From an uncultured Selenomonadaceae bacterium (GTDB taxonomy: Bacteria > Bacillota > Negativicutes > Selenomonadales > Selenomonadaceae), in the NCBI GenBank assembly GCA_902778455.1, contig CACYXR010000013.1, forward strand, positions 1 through 64,000: 64,000 nt of DNA. Direction: 5' to 3'. How positions within the stretch are numbered: position 1 is the stretch's first letter; every line of letters begins with the position of its first letter. Made by a program: the position numbers and the translations under genes. Positions 53,449 through 62,732 of the stretch are shown here, one piece after another. A model generated the notes under the pieces. It did no database searches. It had not been told where the DNA came from and was given only the letters and a program-made list of their open reading frames with translations.

Positions 53449-55478
53449 TATATTTGGTTTTGAGGTTTCAAAATTTCCGTGTGGCGTCTCATCCATCCTG
53501 ACAGTTCGCACCAGCCGTCGCGTTCAGGACGAAGCCAGTCGCCAGTGGAAGAAAAGCTGTCTTCTTCATCGGAGTCAATGGTTTGACAGAGATTGTCGTC
53601 AAAGGAACCGATATGCGTTTGTGTCAGCCAATGGTGCGGGGTCACAACGCTTGTGAGTGTTTCCGTCAGCGGCGGAAACAATGAAAGATATTCGTGTCCT
53701 TTGGGGGCGATAAGTTCAATCAATGTAGGCAGAATATTCATATGGCCGCCGATGGTATTAGCCGCAAATAAATCAGCATGAAGTTCCGGATGCCATATTG
53801 CGAAGAAATCACCTATATTTTCCCGCAATGTGGGATTTTTTCTGTGCGATATATCGCAATCAAAGGGGAGCACATGCATGGCATGATCACCGGTTACCAC
53901 GAACAGGCTGTCGGGGAATTTCTCTTGCATATCCCGGATGAATTTGAAAAGAGCCCAGTCGGTATACCAATAACAGCCGAGTTTTCGCTGTGCCATCCGA
54001 TGGTGGCGGACGGCGTCGGACGCGTCAGGCATGACAGTGTCGACGCTGTATCCGTAGGAATCGACGGGGATAGTGTAAGGGCCGTGGTTTGAAGTCGTAT
54101 AGAGGAAATGAAGGGTTGGTTCGTCGTTGTTCATTTCATGGATTTTCTTTCCCGCTTCTTCAAGGAAAATATGATCGTAAACGCCGAGCCATGTGCGGGG
54201 GGCGTCCGGGGGGGAGAAATCCGGTGCGCCGAACATCATGTCAAATCCAACTGCCGGAAGGAAATGCTGCAGGCTTCCCCAGTTCAGTTCGCCCCCATAC
54301 CAGAAGGCGGACCGATAACCGAGTTTTCGAAACTGGACAGGGAGAGAAGTGGGAAGTGTGCCGTGCCAAAACGCTTCCGTTTCGTTGAATTCAAGCCCCG
54401 CGTCATAAATCCCGAGCAAAAGGCTTACCAGAGACGGTTGCGACAGGAGTCCGGCGGATAAGAAATGGGGGATATGGAAGGTGTGGGAATCATTGCAAAA
54501 TGTTTTTCCGCCGTCGGCAATATGGAGGTTAGCATAGGGCGGATCCAGCGGGGCCTGCTCGTAGCTTTCCGCCAGCAGGAAAAAGATATGCTTCGGCGGC
54601 GTAATGCGAGCGCCGCGTGCAACGCGTGAAAAGAGTTCCAGTGGCTGCGGTTTTTCCTGCCAATCTTTGCGGGGCATGATGGTCGTAATGTACGGTGATG
54701 ATTCTTCGTCGGTGTGGTTCAGAAGTTCATGCGGAGGATGCTTCCAGACGAGCTCCAGAGCGACCAAATCGTCGATGGTAGCTTTCGCGAGAAAAATATC
54801 TTCCTTCACAACAGGCGGTATTTCGTCCCATTCCGGTTTTTTGGCATGGTTGAAACTTCCGCCGTAACGGCAATAATAAAATAGAGCGACAGCCGCTAAG
54901 ACAACCGCCGTATTGAAGGCGTATTGAGCAACGGCTGAGGAAAAAACAGGATATGGAAATACGGGCGTGGAAAGACAGAAATGCACAGCATAAAAGCAAA
55001 GGATGCTGAAGGGGATAAAGCTGAGTAAAACGAGCAGGCCGTGATTTTGATGGAAAAAAATATCAAGCAGATTTTTCTTGTCGGCGTTTTTCCCCATCCA
55101 AAGCGTTTTATTGTAGATATCCCGATAATGGTAATAATAAATGAGTTTTCCAATGAATGCGGCATAAAGGATGACGAAATAGACGCATATGCCCCAAGTT
55201 CGGATTGTATCGCCAAGGGAGAACCATGCAGGGAAAAATGCTCCCGGCAGGCTCACGAGTATTGAGGAATACAGTAAAACATAGGTATTCCAGTCCATGC
55301 CCCACCAAAAACCGTAACGAAAACAATGATAGAATTTTTTCCATTGGCTCATTACCGTTGAAAATGAATATTGGCCGTAAATAACAACAAATACGAAACG
55401 AAACAGGGCGCACAAGACAGGAGGTATAAGGAAAAGCTTAATGTCTTGCTGCAGGCCGTAGTAAAAAGATGTAAACAT
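53448..55478 (-). CDS. LTA-synthase-like membrane sulfatase-fold protein
   Basis: A 676-residue protein with about five N-terminal membrane segments (to about residue 205) and an extracytoplasmic alkaline-phosphatase-fold domain: HIFFLLAESYEQAP (metal-binding glutamate), YTTSNHGPYTIPVDSYGY, FVVTGDHAMHVLPF and GGHMNILPTLIELIAP. This layout is that of lipoteichoic acid synthases and related phosphoglycerol transferases. The usual GKTSD nucleophile motif is not obvious; LLSQPSLVSLLLG occupies the expected region. The ATG at 55478 follows AGGAGGC. In a diderm the product is unclear. Confidence 0.8.
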   Translation of the reverse strand: MFTSFYYGLQQDIKLFLIPPVLCALFRFVFVVIYGQYSFSTVMSQWKKFYHCFRYGFWWGMDWNTYVLLYSSILVSLPGAFFPAWFSLGDTIRTWGICVYFVILYAAFIGKLIYYYHYRDIYNKTLWMGKNADKKNLLDIFFHQNHGLLVLLSFIPFSILCFYAVHFCLSTPVFPYPVFSSAVAQYAFNTAVVLAAVALFYYCRYGGSFNHAKKPEWDEIPPVVKEDIFLAKATIDDLVALELVWKHPPHELLNHTDEESSPYITTIMPRKDWQEKPQPLELFSRVARGARITPPKHIFFLLAESYEQAPLDPPYANLHIADGGKTFCNDSHTFHIPHFLSAGLLSQPSLVSLLLGIYDAGLEFNETEAFWHGTLPTSLPVQFRKLGYRSAFWYGGELNWGSLQHFLPAVGFDMMFGAPDFSPPDAPRTWLGVYDHIFLEEAGKKIHEMNNDEPTLHFLYTTSNHGPYTIPVDSYGYSVDTVMPDASDAVRHHRMAQRKLGCYWYTDWALFKFIRDMQEKFPDSLFVVTGDHAMHVLPFDCDISHRKNPTLRENIGDFFAIWHPELHADLFAANTIGGHMNILPTLIELIAPKGHEYLSLFPPLTETLTSVVTPHHWLTQTHIGSFDDNLCQTIDSDEEDSFSSTGDWLRPERDGWCELSGWMRRHTEILKPQNQI

Positions 55479-55530
55479 GAAGTGCCTCCTGATGGATTGC
55501 GTTGTGTGAGAAAAGCCCCGCACGTATGAT

Positions 55531-55561
55531 ATTGTACTGCTGTGCATAGGGGGATTGTCAA
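55531..55561 (-). promoter_or_regulatory. Promoter of the LtaS-like gene
   Basis: Minus strand TTGACA (55561-55556), 19-base spacer, TACAAT (55536-55531). Confidence 0.55.
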
Positions 55562-55611
55562 GTTTTTTAACATCTCCTGAAAACAGCCGATTGCTATTCA
55601 TGTGTTATCTA

Positions 55612-55641
55612 TTGCAATCGACAGATAAGGAATGGTATAAT
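55612..55641 (+). promoter_or_regulatory. Promoter of pheB-hom-thrB
   Basis: TTGCAA (55612-55617), 18-base spacer, TATAAT (55636-55641), 51 bases before pheB. Confidence 0.7.
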
Positions 55642-55692
55642 TTCCCCTGCGTGAAGAAAATGTTCCATTGGAAACAAACGGAGGAAGACAGT

Positions 55693-56139
55693 ATGAAAAA
55701 AACAACAAGCAGTTTTTATTTGGTTTGCGAGGAGATACTTCCCGAGGCAATCAAGAAGACCATTCGTGTCAAGGAATTGCTAAAACGCGGCGACGCGCGA
55801 ACCATCAATGAAGCTGTTGAAAAAATGGATTTAAGCCGGAGCGCGTATTATAAATACAAGGATTATGTGTTTCCTTTTTACGAGGCGAGCAAAAATAAAG
55901 TCATTACACTGACTTTTTTGCTCGACAACGAAAAAGGTGTGTTGTCAAATGTACTGAATACTGTTTCGGAGCATTCCGGCAATATCCTGACAATCAATCA
56001 GGGTATTCCTTTGCAGGGGGTCGCGAATACGACGATGTCGATTGAAACGGACAAATTGACGGTGGAGTTGGAGTCGCTTTTGGAAAAACTGCGCTCACTG
56101 AATGGCGTTCGGCGGCTTGATATTCTTGGACAGGCGTGA
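55693..56139 (+). CDS. pheB: ACT-domain protein PheB-like
   Basis: A 148-residue protein: an N-terminal helical region resembling a small DNA-binding fold (RTINEAVEKMDLSRSAYYKY) and a C-terminal ACT domain (ITLTFLLDNEKGVLSNVLN, NILTINQGIPLQG). Such proteins sit next to hom-thrB in Firmicutes and are thought to sense amino acids. GGAGGAAGAC precedes the ATG; hom follows after 9 bases. Confidence 0.85.
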   Translation: MKKTTSSFYLVCEEILPEAIKKTIRVKELLKRGDARTINEAVEKMDLSRSAYYKYKDYVFPFYEASKNKVITLTFLLDNEKGVLSNVLNTVSEHSGNILTINQGIPLQGVANTTMSIETDKLTVELESLLEKLRSLNGVRRLDILGQA

Positions 56140-56148
56140 GGGGTTGGA

Positions 56149-57456
56149 ATGGAAAAAACAGTCAAAATTGGTCTTTTAGGCGCGGGGACTGTCGGTTCGG
56201 GCGTATTGCAGGTGCTGCGGGAAAATGCCCGGGAGGTCTCATTGAAAGCGGGAGCGTCGGTTGAAATCAAAACGGTGCTTGTTCGTGATGTAAAGAAGCA
56301 GCGTCCGAATATGGAAGGGCTTATTGCTACGGATAAGATTGAGGATATCCTGGAAGACAGGGAAATTGACATTGTCGTCGAACTGATGGGGGGACTCCAT
56401 CCGGCACGAGAGTATATGCTTGCTGCGATGGAAGCCGGAAAGCATGTGGTGACGGCAAACAAAGACGTTATTGCACAGTTTGGCGCCAATATGTTTGACG
56501 CGGCTGAGAAAAATCACGTCGGCTTTTTGTTCGAGGCAAGTGTCGGCGGAGGTATCCCGATCATCCGTCCAATCATGGAATGCCTGACGGCCAATCGGAT
56601 TACCGAGGTCATGGGGATTGTCAACGGTACTACCAATTATATGCTGACGAAGATGACGGAATTGGGGGAAGATTACCAGACCGTTCTCAAGGAAGCACAG
56701 GAAAAAGGATATGCCGAGGCAAATCCGGCGGCAGATGTCGAGGGACTGGATGCGGCAAGAAAAGCGGCGATTCTCGCGTCGCTTGCGTTTAATACTCGGG
56801 TAACGCTTCCGTCGGTGTCCGTCGAAGGAATCACAAACATTACGCCGGAGGACATTGACTATGCGCGTCAGCTTGGTTATGTGATTAAGCTGTTGGCGAT
56901 TGCGAAGGATTCGCCGGAAAAAGGCGTTGATGTGCGCGTGCATCCGGCTTTTCTGCCGAAGGATCATCCGTTGGCGTCAGTCAGCGACGTATTCAACGCG
57001 ATTTTTGTCAAAGGCAATGCTATCGGTGAAGCCATGTTTTACGGGCGGGGCGCCGGCTCTCTCCCTACGGCGTCCGCAGTGATTGCGGATATAGTTTCGT
57101 TGACGCGGGGAATCGTCAACGGTGAAGTGCATGAGGTCGGATTCCAGGTCTTTGGACAAAAGCAGATTTGCCCGATTGAGGAAACGGTTTCCGCCTATTA
57201 TGTGCGGTTGCTTGTGGCGGATATGCCGGGTGTGCTGGGAGCAATTGCGACGGCATTCGGGGACGAGGGTGTGAGCTTGAATTCTGTAATTCAGACGCGA
57301 AAGGTGGACAATCTTGCGGAGATTGTGGCAATCACCCATCATGTCAAGCATCGTCGCATTGTACGCGCGCAGCGTACGCTTTCGGCACTTCCTGTCGTGA
57401 CTAAAATATCGAGCGTGATTCGCGTGGAAACGCCGCCGACAATGGAGGTGGAGTGA
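56149..57456 (+). CDS. hom: Homoserine dehydrogenase
   Basis: Reduces aspartate semialdehyde to homoserine for threonine and methionine. The 435-residue protein has the NAD(P)-binding motif GLLGAGTVGSGVLQVL, the catalytic core VNGTTNYMLTKM and EANPAADVEGLDAARK, and a C-terminal ACT domain (about 355-430) for threonine feedback. Followed after one base by thrB. Confidence 0.96.
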   Translation: MEKTVKIGLLGAGTVGSGVLQVLRENAREVSLKAGASVEIKTVLVRDVKKQRPNMEGLIATDKIEDILEDREIDIVVELMGGLHPAREYMLAAMEAGKHVVTANKDVIAQFGANMFDAAEKNHVGFLFEASVGGGIPIIRPIMECLTANRITEVMGIVNGTTNYMLTKMTELGEDYQTVLKEAQEKGYAEANPAADVEGLDAARKAAILASLAFNTRVTLPSVSVEGITNITPEDIDYARQLGYVIKLLAIAKDSPEKGVDVRVHPAFLPKDHPLASVSDVFNAIFVKGNAIGEAMFYGRGAGSLPTASAVIADIVSLTRGIVNGEVHEVGFQVFGQKQICPIEETVSAYYVRLLVADMPGVLGAIATAFGDEGVSLNSVIQTRKVDNLAEIVAITHHVKHRRIVRAQRTLSALPVVTKISSVIRVETPPTMEVE

Positions 57457-57457
57457 T

Positions 57458-58375
57458 ATGCGAAAATCAGTTAAAATTCGTGTTCCGGGGACGAGCGCAA
57501 ATTGCGGCCCCGGTTTCGATTGCCTCGGCGTTTCCTGCACGATTTACAATGAATTGGAATTGACGCTTTTGAAAGAGCCGACGCTTGAAATCCAAGCGGA
57601 GGGTGAAGGGGCGGACAGCATACCGACGGACGAGCGCAATCTCGCATGGCGCTCTATTCAACTCCTTTTGCGTCGCGTGAAAGCGGATGAGGAATATCGG
57701 GGTGCGATTATCCGAATGAAAAACGGCGTTCCGCTGTCCCGTGGTCTCGGAAGCAGCGCAGCAGCTATTGTGGGCGCTCTGAAAGCGGCGAATGTGCTGG
57801 TGGGAAATCCGTTTGATCGCCGTGGATTGCTGCAGATTGCAACGGAAATCGAGGGACATCCGGACAATGTCGCTCCTGCAATTTATGGGGGATTCACGAT
57901 TAGTCTGGTTCATGAAGGGGTACCCGAAAGTTTTGCCTTTTTGCCAAAATTGCCATTGAAACTGGTGATAGCCGTTCCTGATTTTCATCTGTCGACAAAG
58001 GCGGCTCGCAATGCGCTCCCAGAGGCAGTGCCTATGAAGGACGCCGTGTTCAATGTGGGGCGTGCGGCATTGCTGGTAGCTGCACTGGCGAAAGGGAATA
58101 TTCCTTTTTTGCGTCATGCGTTTGACGACGCGTTGCACCAGCCGTATAGGGCGAAATTGATTCCCGGCATGTATGATGTGTTCGAGGCGGCGCGGAACGC
58201 AGGGGCGCTCGGCGTCGCGATGAGCGGAGCGGGACCGTGCATTATCGCGTATACGACGAATCATGCGGCGACGGTAGGAGACGCAATGGTGGAGGCGTTT
58301 CGTCAGCACGAGGTTTCCGCGCGTGCGCTTGCGCTCGATGTTGACAAGCGAGGAGCGCATATTGTAAAGGAATAA
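57458..58375 (+). CDS. thrB: Homoserine kinase
   Basis: GHMP kinase that makes O-phosphohomoserine. The 305-residue protein has the N-terminal VPGTSANCGPGFDCLGV, the ATP motif PLSRGLGSSAAAIVGAL and the C-terminal GVAMSGAGPCI. thrC is not next; downstream is nth. Confidence 0.95.
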   Translation: MRKSVKIRVPGTSANCGPGFDCLGVSCTIYNELELTLLKEPTLEIQAEGEGADSIPTDERNLAWRSIQLLLRRVKADEEYRGAIIRMKNGVPLSRGLGSSAAAIVGALKAANVLVGNPFDRRGLLQIATEIEGHPDNVAPAIYGGFTISLVHEGVPESFAFLPKLPLKLVIAVPDFHLSTKAARNALPEAVPMKDAVFNVGRAALLVAALAKGNIPFLRHAFDDALHQPYRAKLIPGMYDVFEAARNAGALGVAMSGAGPCIIAYTTNHAATVGDAMVEAFRQHEVSARALALDVDKRGAHIVKE

Positions 58376-58399
58376 TAGTTGGCGAAAGGAGACTTATGC

Positions 58400-59092
58400 G
58401 TGCGTGTGACGAAGAAGACAAAGAACGAAATGATTCGCGTTTTGTCCGAAGTATATGCGGACGCGAAGCCTGCGCTGCTGTTCAAAAATCCCTTTGAGCT
58501 TCTCATTGCCGTGATTTTGTCCGCGCAATGTACTGACCAGCGGGTCAATATCGTCACGAAGCGGCTTTTCGCGAAAGCGGCGACGGCGGAGGCGATCGCC
58601 AAGATGGGGCTTTCGCGATTGGAAAAAGAGATTCATGAATGCGGTTTTTTCCATGCGAAGGCAAAAAATATCCTTGCGACTTCGGAGATCCTTGCCCGCG
58701 ATTACGGCGGGGAGGTGCCGGCGGATTTTGACGCGCTGATTGCTTTGCCCGGCGTCGGGCGAAAGACGGCAAATGTCGTGATGAGTGTCGCGTTTAATTA
58801 TCCTGCGATTGCAGTGGATACCCATGTTTTTCGTGTGGCGAATCGACTGCGTCTCGCGGTGGGCGAGACGCCTGAGGAAGTCGAGCTCGGGCTGCAAAAG
58901 GCGATTCCACGGGAACATTGGAGCGACGCACATCATTGGCTGATTTGGCACGGGCGGAGGATATGCAAGTCGCGTCGTCCGCTTTGTGCGGATTGCCCGT
59001 TGGCGAAGCTTTGTCCGTCTTTCGGCACGGACGGCTCAGACGAAAAAAAGGCGAACGGAAAGAAGAAGGCAAATGGAGGAAAGAAAGCGTGA
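58400..59092 (+). CDS. nth: Endonuclease III
   Basis: Base-excision-repair glycosylase/AP lyase for oxidised pyrimidines. The 230-residue protein has the helix-hairpin-helix LPGVGRKTANVV with the catalytic lysine, the catalytic aspartate in VDTHVFRV and the iron-sulfur ligands CX6CX2CX5C (CKSRRPLCADCPLAKLC). A lysine-rich tail of about 20 residues (KKANGKKKANGGKKA) is unusual. GTG at 58400 has AAAGGAG nine bases upstream; TTG at 58379 is an alternative. Confidence 0.94.
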   Translation: MRVTKKTKNEMIRVLSEVYADAKPALLFKNPFELLIAVILSAQCTDQRVNIVTKRLFAKAATAEAIAKMGLSRLEKEIHECGFFHAKAKNILATSEILARDYGGEVPADFDALIALPGVGRKTANVVMSVAFNYPAIAVDTHVFRVANRLRLAVGETPEEVELGLQKAIPREHWSDAHHWLIWHGRRICKSRRPLCADCPLAKLCPSFGTDGSDEKKANGKKKANGGKKA

Positions 59093-59541
59093 TTTACCGG
59101 AAGCCGACCTTTGACGATGTCGAGGCGATTTATCAGATGGTTTACGACTACGCGCAGGAAGGCGCCATGCTCGCGCGTTCGCGGAATGCACTCTATGAGA
59201 CGCTGCGCGATATGATCGTGGCGGAAGAAGACGGGCGGATTGTCGGTGTCGGCGGGCTTCATTTCATTTGGGACAAGCTTGCCGAGGTGCGGACGATGGC
59301 GGTGGCGTCCGGCTGCACCCGCCGGGGCATCGGAGCGGAAATCGTGCGGCGGCTTCTCAATGAGGGGCGGCAGTACGATGTTACTTGCGTGTTCACGTTG
59401 ACGTATCAGGTGGATTTTTTTGCCGCCATGGGCTTTCGGAAAGTGGCGAAGGAAGAGCTTCCGCCGAAGGTCTGGAAAGACTGCATTGACTGCCCGAAGT
59501 TCCCAAACTGCGACGAAGTGGCAATGGTACTTGATATTTGA
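59089..59541 (+). CDS. GNAT N-acetyltransferase (short ArgA-like)
   Basis: A 150-residue GNAT enzyme. Pattern IYRKPTFDDVEAIYQMV, GVGGLHFIWDKLAEVRTMAV and CTRRGIGAEIVRRLL is that of short amino-acid acetyltransferases often annotated as N-acetylglutamate synthase. The late CPKFPNCDE cysteine pair is common in this group. GTG at 59089 overlaps the nth stop behind GGAGGAAAG. No other arginine gene is in the window, so the substrate is open. Confidence 0.8.
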   Translation: MIYRKPTFDDVEAIYQMVYDYAQEGAMLARSRNALYETLRDMIVAEEDGRIVGVGGLHFIWDKLAEVRTMAVASGCTRRGIGAEIVRRLLNEGRQYDVTCVFTLTYQVDFFAAMGFRKVAKEELPPKVWKDCIDCPKFPNCDEVAMVLDI

Positions 59542-59591
59542 AAAAAGGGGCTGTCTTCGGAAGGAAATCTTCCTTTGACAGACCCTTTTTT
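59541..59591 (+). terminator. Terminator after the GNAT gene
   Basis: Fifteen-bp stem with one mismatch, AAAAAAGGGGCTGTC/GACAGACCCTTTTTT (59541-59555, 59577-59591). Confidence 0.85.
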
Positions 59592-59653
59592 CGGTTTTAT
59601 TGCTTTTTACCAATGGTAATTTTTGTAAAAAGCTTTGTCTCGATTCTTTTTTC

Positions 59654-59683
59654 TTGACAATTCTTCATGTTATGTCCTATATT
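59654..59683 (+). promoter_or_regulatory. Promoter of the corrinoid-uptake operon
   Basis: TTGACA (59654-59659), 18-base spacer, TATATT (59678-59683). The 72-base leader that follows is too short for a cobalamin riboswitch and shows no clear Fur-type box. Confidence 0.65.
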
Positions 59684-59755
59684 TGATACTGCAAATATGG
59701 GGGATTCATCTTTTTTATATTGCTTGCATATTTGAATGAAAGAAGAAAGTTTGCA

Positions 59756-60598
59756 ATGAATGATGTGGTTTTGGCGGTCGAGGGATTATCCGCAGGCTAC
59801 CAAAAGAATATAAATATTTTGGCGGACGTTTCCTTTGCCGTGCGGCAAGGGGAGATGGTGGGGCTCATCGGGCCCAATGGCGCCGGGAAATCAACTTTGC
59901 TGAAAACCTTGCGGGGGTTATTGGAGCCGCTGTCAGGGCGTGTGGAAATCGAAGGAAGCGAGACATCTAATCTTTCGAGCCGTGAATTTGCATGTGAAGT
60001 GGCATATCTGCAACAGGATATCGAGATTTCGTTTGGATACAGCGCGAGAGAAATTGTAATGACGGGCCGTTATCCGCATCTTCATTGGTGGGAAAAGGAA
60101 AGCGACGAGGATATACGGATTGCGGACGCCTGCATGGCATATACTGGAGTGCAGGATCTGGCGGAGCGTCCTGTCCATATGATGTCCGGCGGACAGCGGC
60201 AAAGAGTTCTGCTTGCCAAGGTGCTGGCGCAGCAAACACCGCTTCTTTTTCTGGACGAGCCAGCGACAGGGCTTGACATTTTTTATCAGGAGGAGATATT
60301 CCGCTTTTGCCGCGAGCTTTGTGACCGGGGCAAGACGGTTTTGATGGTGGTTCATGAGATTTCATTGGCGTCGAAGTTCTGTTCGCGGCTTATGCTCGTG
60401 GGCGGAGGTCGTATCATCTCCGACGGCCCTCCGTCTATGGTGATGACTTCAGAGAATCTCAGCCATTGTTACGGGGTTCCTGTGCGTGTGGTTCAAAACC
60501 CGATGACGGGATCGGTGGAGGTCTTCACGGAACCGCCGCCGGACGCCGGGCGGCGTGCGTTGCTCTTGGACACGATATTGGGGAGGGGCAAAGCATGA
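59756..60598 (+). CDS. ABC transporter ATPase, iron-chelate/corrinoid type (BtuD/FecE-like)
   Basis: A 280-residue importer ATPase with Walker A GPNGAGKSTLLKT, Q-loop LQQDIEISFGY, signature MSGGQRQRVLLAK, Walker B PLLFLDEPATGLD and switch histidine VVHEIS. Siderophore, heme and cobalamin ATPases share this pattern; the link to corrinoids rests on the cbiZ gene five genes downstream. The ATG at 59756 gives the usual N-terminus. It overlaps the permease by 4 bp. Confidence 0.88.
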   Translation: MNDVVLAVEGLSAGYQKNINILADVSFAVRQGEMVGLIGPNGAGKSTLLKTLRGLLEPLSGRVEIEGSETSNLSSREFACEVAYLQQDIEISFGYSAREIVMTGRYPHLHWWEKESDEDIRIADACMAYTGVQDLAERPVHMMSGGQRQRVLLAKVLAQQTPLLFLDEPATGLDIFYQEEIFRFCRELCDRGKTVLMVVHEISLASKFCSRLMLVGGGRIISDGPPSMVMTSENLSHCYGVPVRVVQNPMTGSVEVFTEPPPDAGRRALLLDTILGRGKA

Positions 60599-61632
60599 GA
60601 GTGGGAAATCTTCCTAACGCCATCGTCCTGCCCATCTTGACGGTTGCTTTTCTCGGGGCTGTTTTTCTTTCCATGGCATGTGGGCAAATCGACATCCCGA
60701 CGGAGAATATTCTCGCGACCTTTTGCCGGTCTGTGGGGCTTCCATTCCTTTCGGAAGTGCCGGTGACGCCGGAGCAGGAGACTGTGCTGCTCCATATCCG
60801 TTTGCCGCGGACCCTGGTTGGGCTGATGGTCGGCGCGGGACTTGGAACCTCAGGCGTGGTCATGCAGGGCATTTTCAGCAATCCCTTGGCTGATCCGGGC
60901 GTCATTGGCGTGTCCAGCGGCGCCGCAGTTGGGGCTGTGGCCGCCATCGCTTTCGGGTTCAGCGAGACAAGTCTCTTCGCATTGCCAATCTCGGCACTCT
61001 GCGGCGCTCTCGCCGCAGTGATCCTGACGGTCTTTCTCGCCATGCGCCATGGGAAAATTCCTATGATGACGCTGCTGCTCGCGGGCGTCGTCGTGGGAAT
61101 GATGCTTGGGGCGGTCACGGCGGGCATTCTCACAGTTCTCAGCGAGCAAATAATACACCAGTATCTTTTCTGGACCATCGGCGGTCTCGACTATCGACGA
61201 TGGGATCATGTGATCATGGGCGTGGGTCCGATACTTGGGGGCATCGCCGTGATGCTTCTCATGGCACGGCATTTGAATGTCCTGGTGCTTGGCGATGTGG
61301 AAGCCCGGGCCGTAGGCATGCCGGTGGCAAAATACCGGCTTGGCCTGTTGGCGGTGGCTTCGCTTGTCACGGCCACGGGCGTCTGCATCAGTGGAAATAT
61401 CGGCTTCGTCGGGTTGGTGGTACCGCATATGATGCGGCTCATTGTTGGTCCCGATCATCGGCGGCTTCTGCCGTCCAGCCTTTTGGCTGGAGGGACGTTC
61501 CTGGTGTTTTGCGACGCCGTGGGACGAGTGATTGCGTATCCGACGGAGGTGCGCGTCGGTATCATGACGGCTTTTATCGGTACGCCGTACTTCCTTTGGC
61601 TGCTTCGCCGTTCTCGGAACACAATGCAATAA
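60595..61632 (+). CDS. ABC transporter permease, FecCD/BtuC family
   Basis: A 345-residue permease with about ten membrane segments and the FecCD motifs RLPRTLVGLMVGAGLGTSG, NPLADPGVIGVSSGA and GFVGLVVPHMMRLIVG. It works with the preceding ATPase. No periplasmic binding protein gene lies between it and exbB; that component must be elsewhere. Confidence 0.92.
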   Translation: MRVGNLPNAIVLPILTVAFLGAVFLSMACGQIDIPTENILATFCRSVGLPFLSEVPVTPEQETVLLHIRLPRTLVGLMVGAGLGTSGVVMQGIFSNPLADPGVIGVSSGAAVGAVAAIAFGFSETSLFALPISALCGALAAVILTVFLAMRHGKIPMMTLLLAGVVVGMMLGAVTAGILTVLSEQIIHQYLFWTIGGLDYRRWDHVIMGVGPILGGIAVMLLMARHLNVLVLGDVEARAVGMPVAKYRLGLLAVASLVTATGVCISGNIGFVGLVVPHMMRLIVGPDHRRLLPSSLLAGGTFLVFCDAVGRVIAYPTEVRVGIMTAFIGTPYFLWLLRRSRNTMQ

Positions 61633-61656
61633 GAAAATTGAAAGAGGAGAACTGTC

Positions 61657-62322
61657 ATGGGGATTTTTTCTGCAGGCGCCCAATATTTTGTCAATGGTGG
61701 ACCGGTCATGTATCCGCTGCTTTTTTGTTCGTTGGCTGCTGTCGCGATTTCGGTGGAGCGTTGGCTGTTCTTCCGCGCAGGTGACAGCGGTTGGGAATTT
61801 ACGCAGAAATTTTGCGACGCTATTGAGCGCGATGATTGGGAAACCGCGAAGCGACTGGCGGATTCTACTCAAGGGGAAGTGGCGAAGCTGGCCACTGTTG
61901 TCATGTCGCGGCATGGCAATTTCGAGCGATTGGAGAGCTTTGTCAGCGTTCGCGCCGAGAGAGCGATGGACAAGTTTGAAAAGAATCTCAATTATTTGAA
62001 CGTGTTGGTCACCCTTTCTCCTGTCCTTGGGCTTCTCGGCACTGTGACGGGCATGATCGGCTCCTTCAACAACTTCAATCAGCGAATGGAAGATCCTTTG
62101 GCCGTGACCGCAGGCATCGGTGAGGCGCTGATCACGACAGTGTTCGGTCTCTGCATTTCTATCGTCGCTATCTGTATGTACGCCTATTTCATGCGCAGAC
62201 TCAAAGGAATCTCGCTGAATATCGAGGAAGTGGGAAACACGCTTCTCGAAGCCATCGCCAAAAACCTTGATCACAAGCACCCCTCCCAGGAGAGTGCCCG
62301 ACAACGGGAGGAAGCCTTATGA
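61657..62322 (+). CDS. exbB: ExbB/TolQ/MotA-type proton channel
   Basis: The proton-channel subunit that energises TonB. The 221-residue protein has three membrane segments (about 17-35, 112-132, 150-170) and the family core LNVLVTLSPVLGLLGTVTGMIGSFNNF. AGAGGAGAAC precedes the ATG. Its presence supports an outer membrane. The end overlaps exbD by 4 bp. Confidence 0.95.
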   Translation: MGIFSAGAQYFVNGGPVMYPLLFCSLAAVAISVERWLFFRAGDSGWEFTQKFCDAIERDDWETAKRLADSTQGEVAKLATVVMSRHGNFERLESFVSVRAERAMDKFEKNLNYLNVLVTLSPVLGLLGTVTGMIGSFNNFNQRMEDPLAVTAGIGEALITTVFGLCISIVAICMYAYFMRRLKGISLNIEEVGNTLLEAIAKNLDHKHPSQESARQREEAL

Positions 62323-62732
62323 TCAAGCTGAAAAGGCGCGGCAGGAGCGTGCCGGAGCTTATGCTGAGCCCGATGATCGACATGATGTTCTTGCTGCTGA
62401 TATTTTTCATCGTCAGCACGATGTATATGAGCGAGCTTCGCACAATCCCTGTCAAACTGCCGGTCGCCTCCGAGACGCAGACGCAAAGCGCGGCAAAATT
62501 CTCCGTGACTGTCAAGGGCGAGGGCGCGTATTGGCTCCAGGAAAAGCCAATCCATGAAACGGAGCTTTTGGCGCGGGCGAAAGAAGAACGGCAGCGGGAC
62601 GAGAAATTCGCCGTGATCATCCGCGCCGATGAGAGCGTGCCATACCGGGCTATCATCCATCTTTTGGACGCCTTCAAGAAGGCGGGGATTTCCCGGGTCG
62701 GTCTCGCGACGGACAAGGAAGCGGGATCGTGA
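62319..62732 (+). CDS. exbD: ExbD-type biopolymer transport protein
   Basis: A 137-residue partner of ExbB with one membrane segment that bears the conserved aspartate in LMLSPMIDMMFLLLIFFIV, then a periplasmic domain with ADESVPYRAIIHLLD. Overlaps on both sides with exbB and tonB. Confidence 0.94.
   Translation: MIKLKRRGRSVPELMLSPMIDMMFLLLIFFIVSTMYMSELRTIPVKLPVASETQTQSAAKFSVTVKGEGAYWLQEKPIHETELLARAKEERQRDEKFAVIIRADESVPYRAIIHLLDAFKKAGISRVGLATDKEAGS

Noticed and set aside
60850..62304. 484-codon minus-strand open frame
   Set aside because: Antisense to the FecCD permease and exbB; His/Arg-rich translation without motifs.
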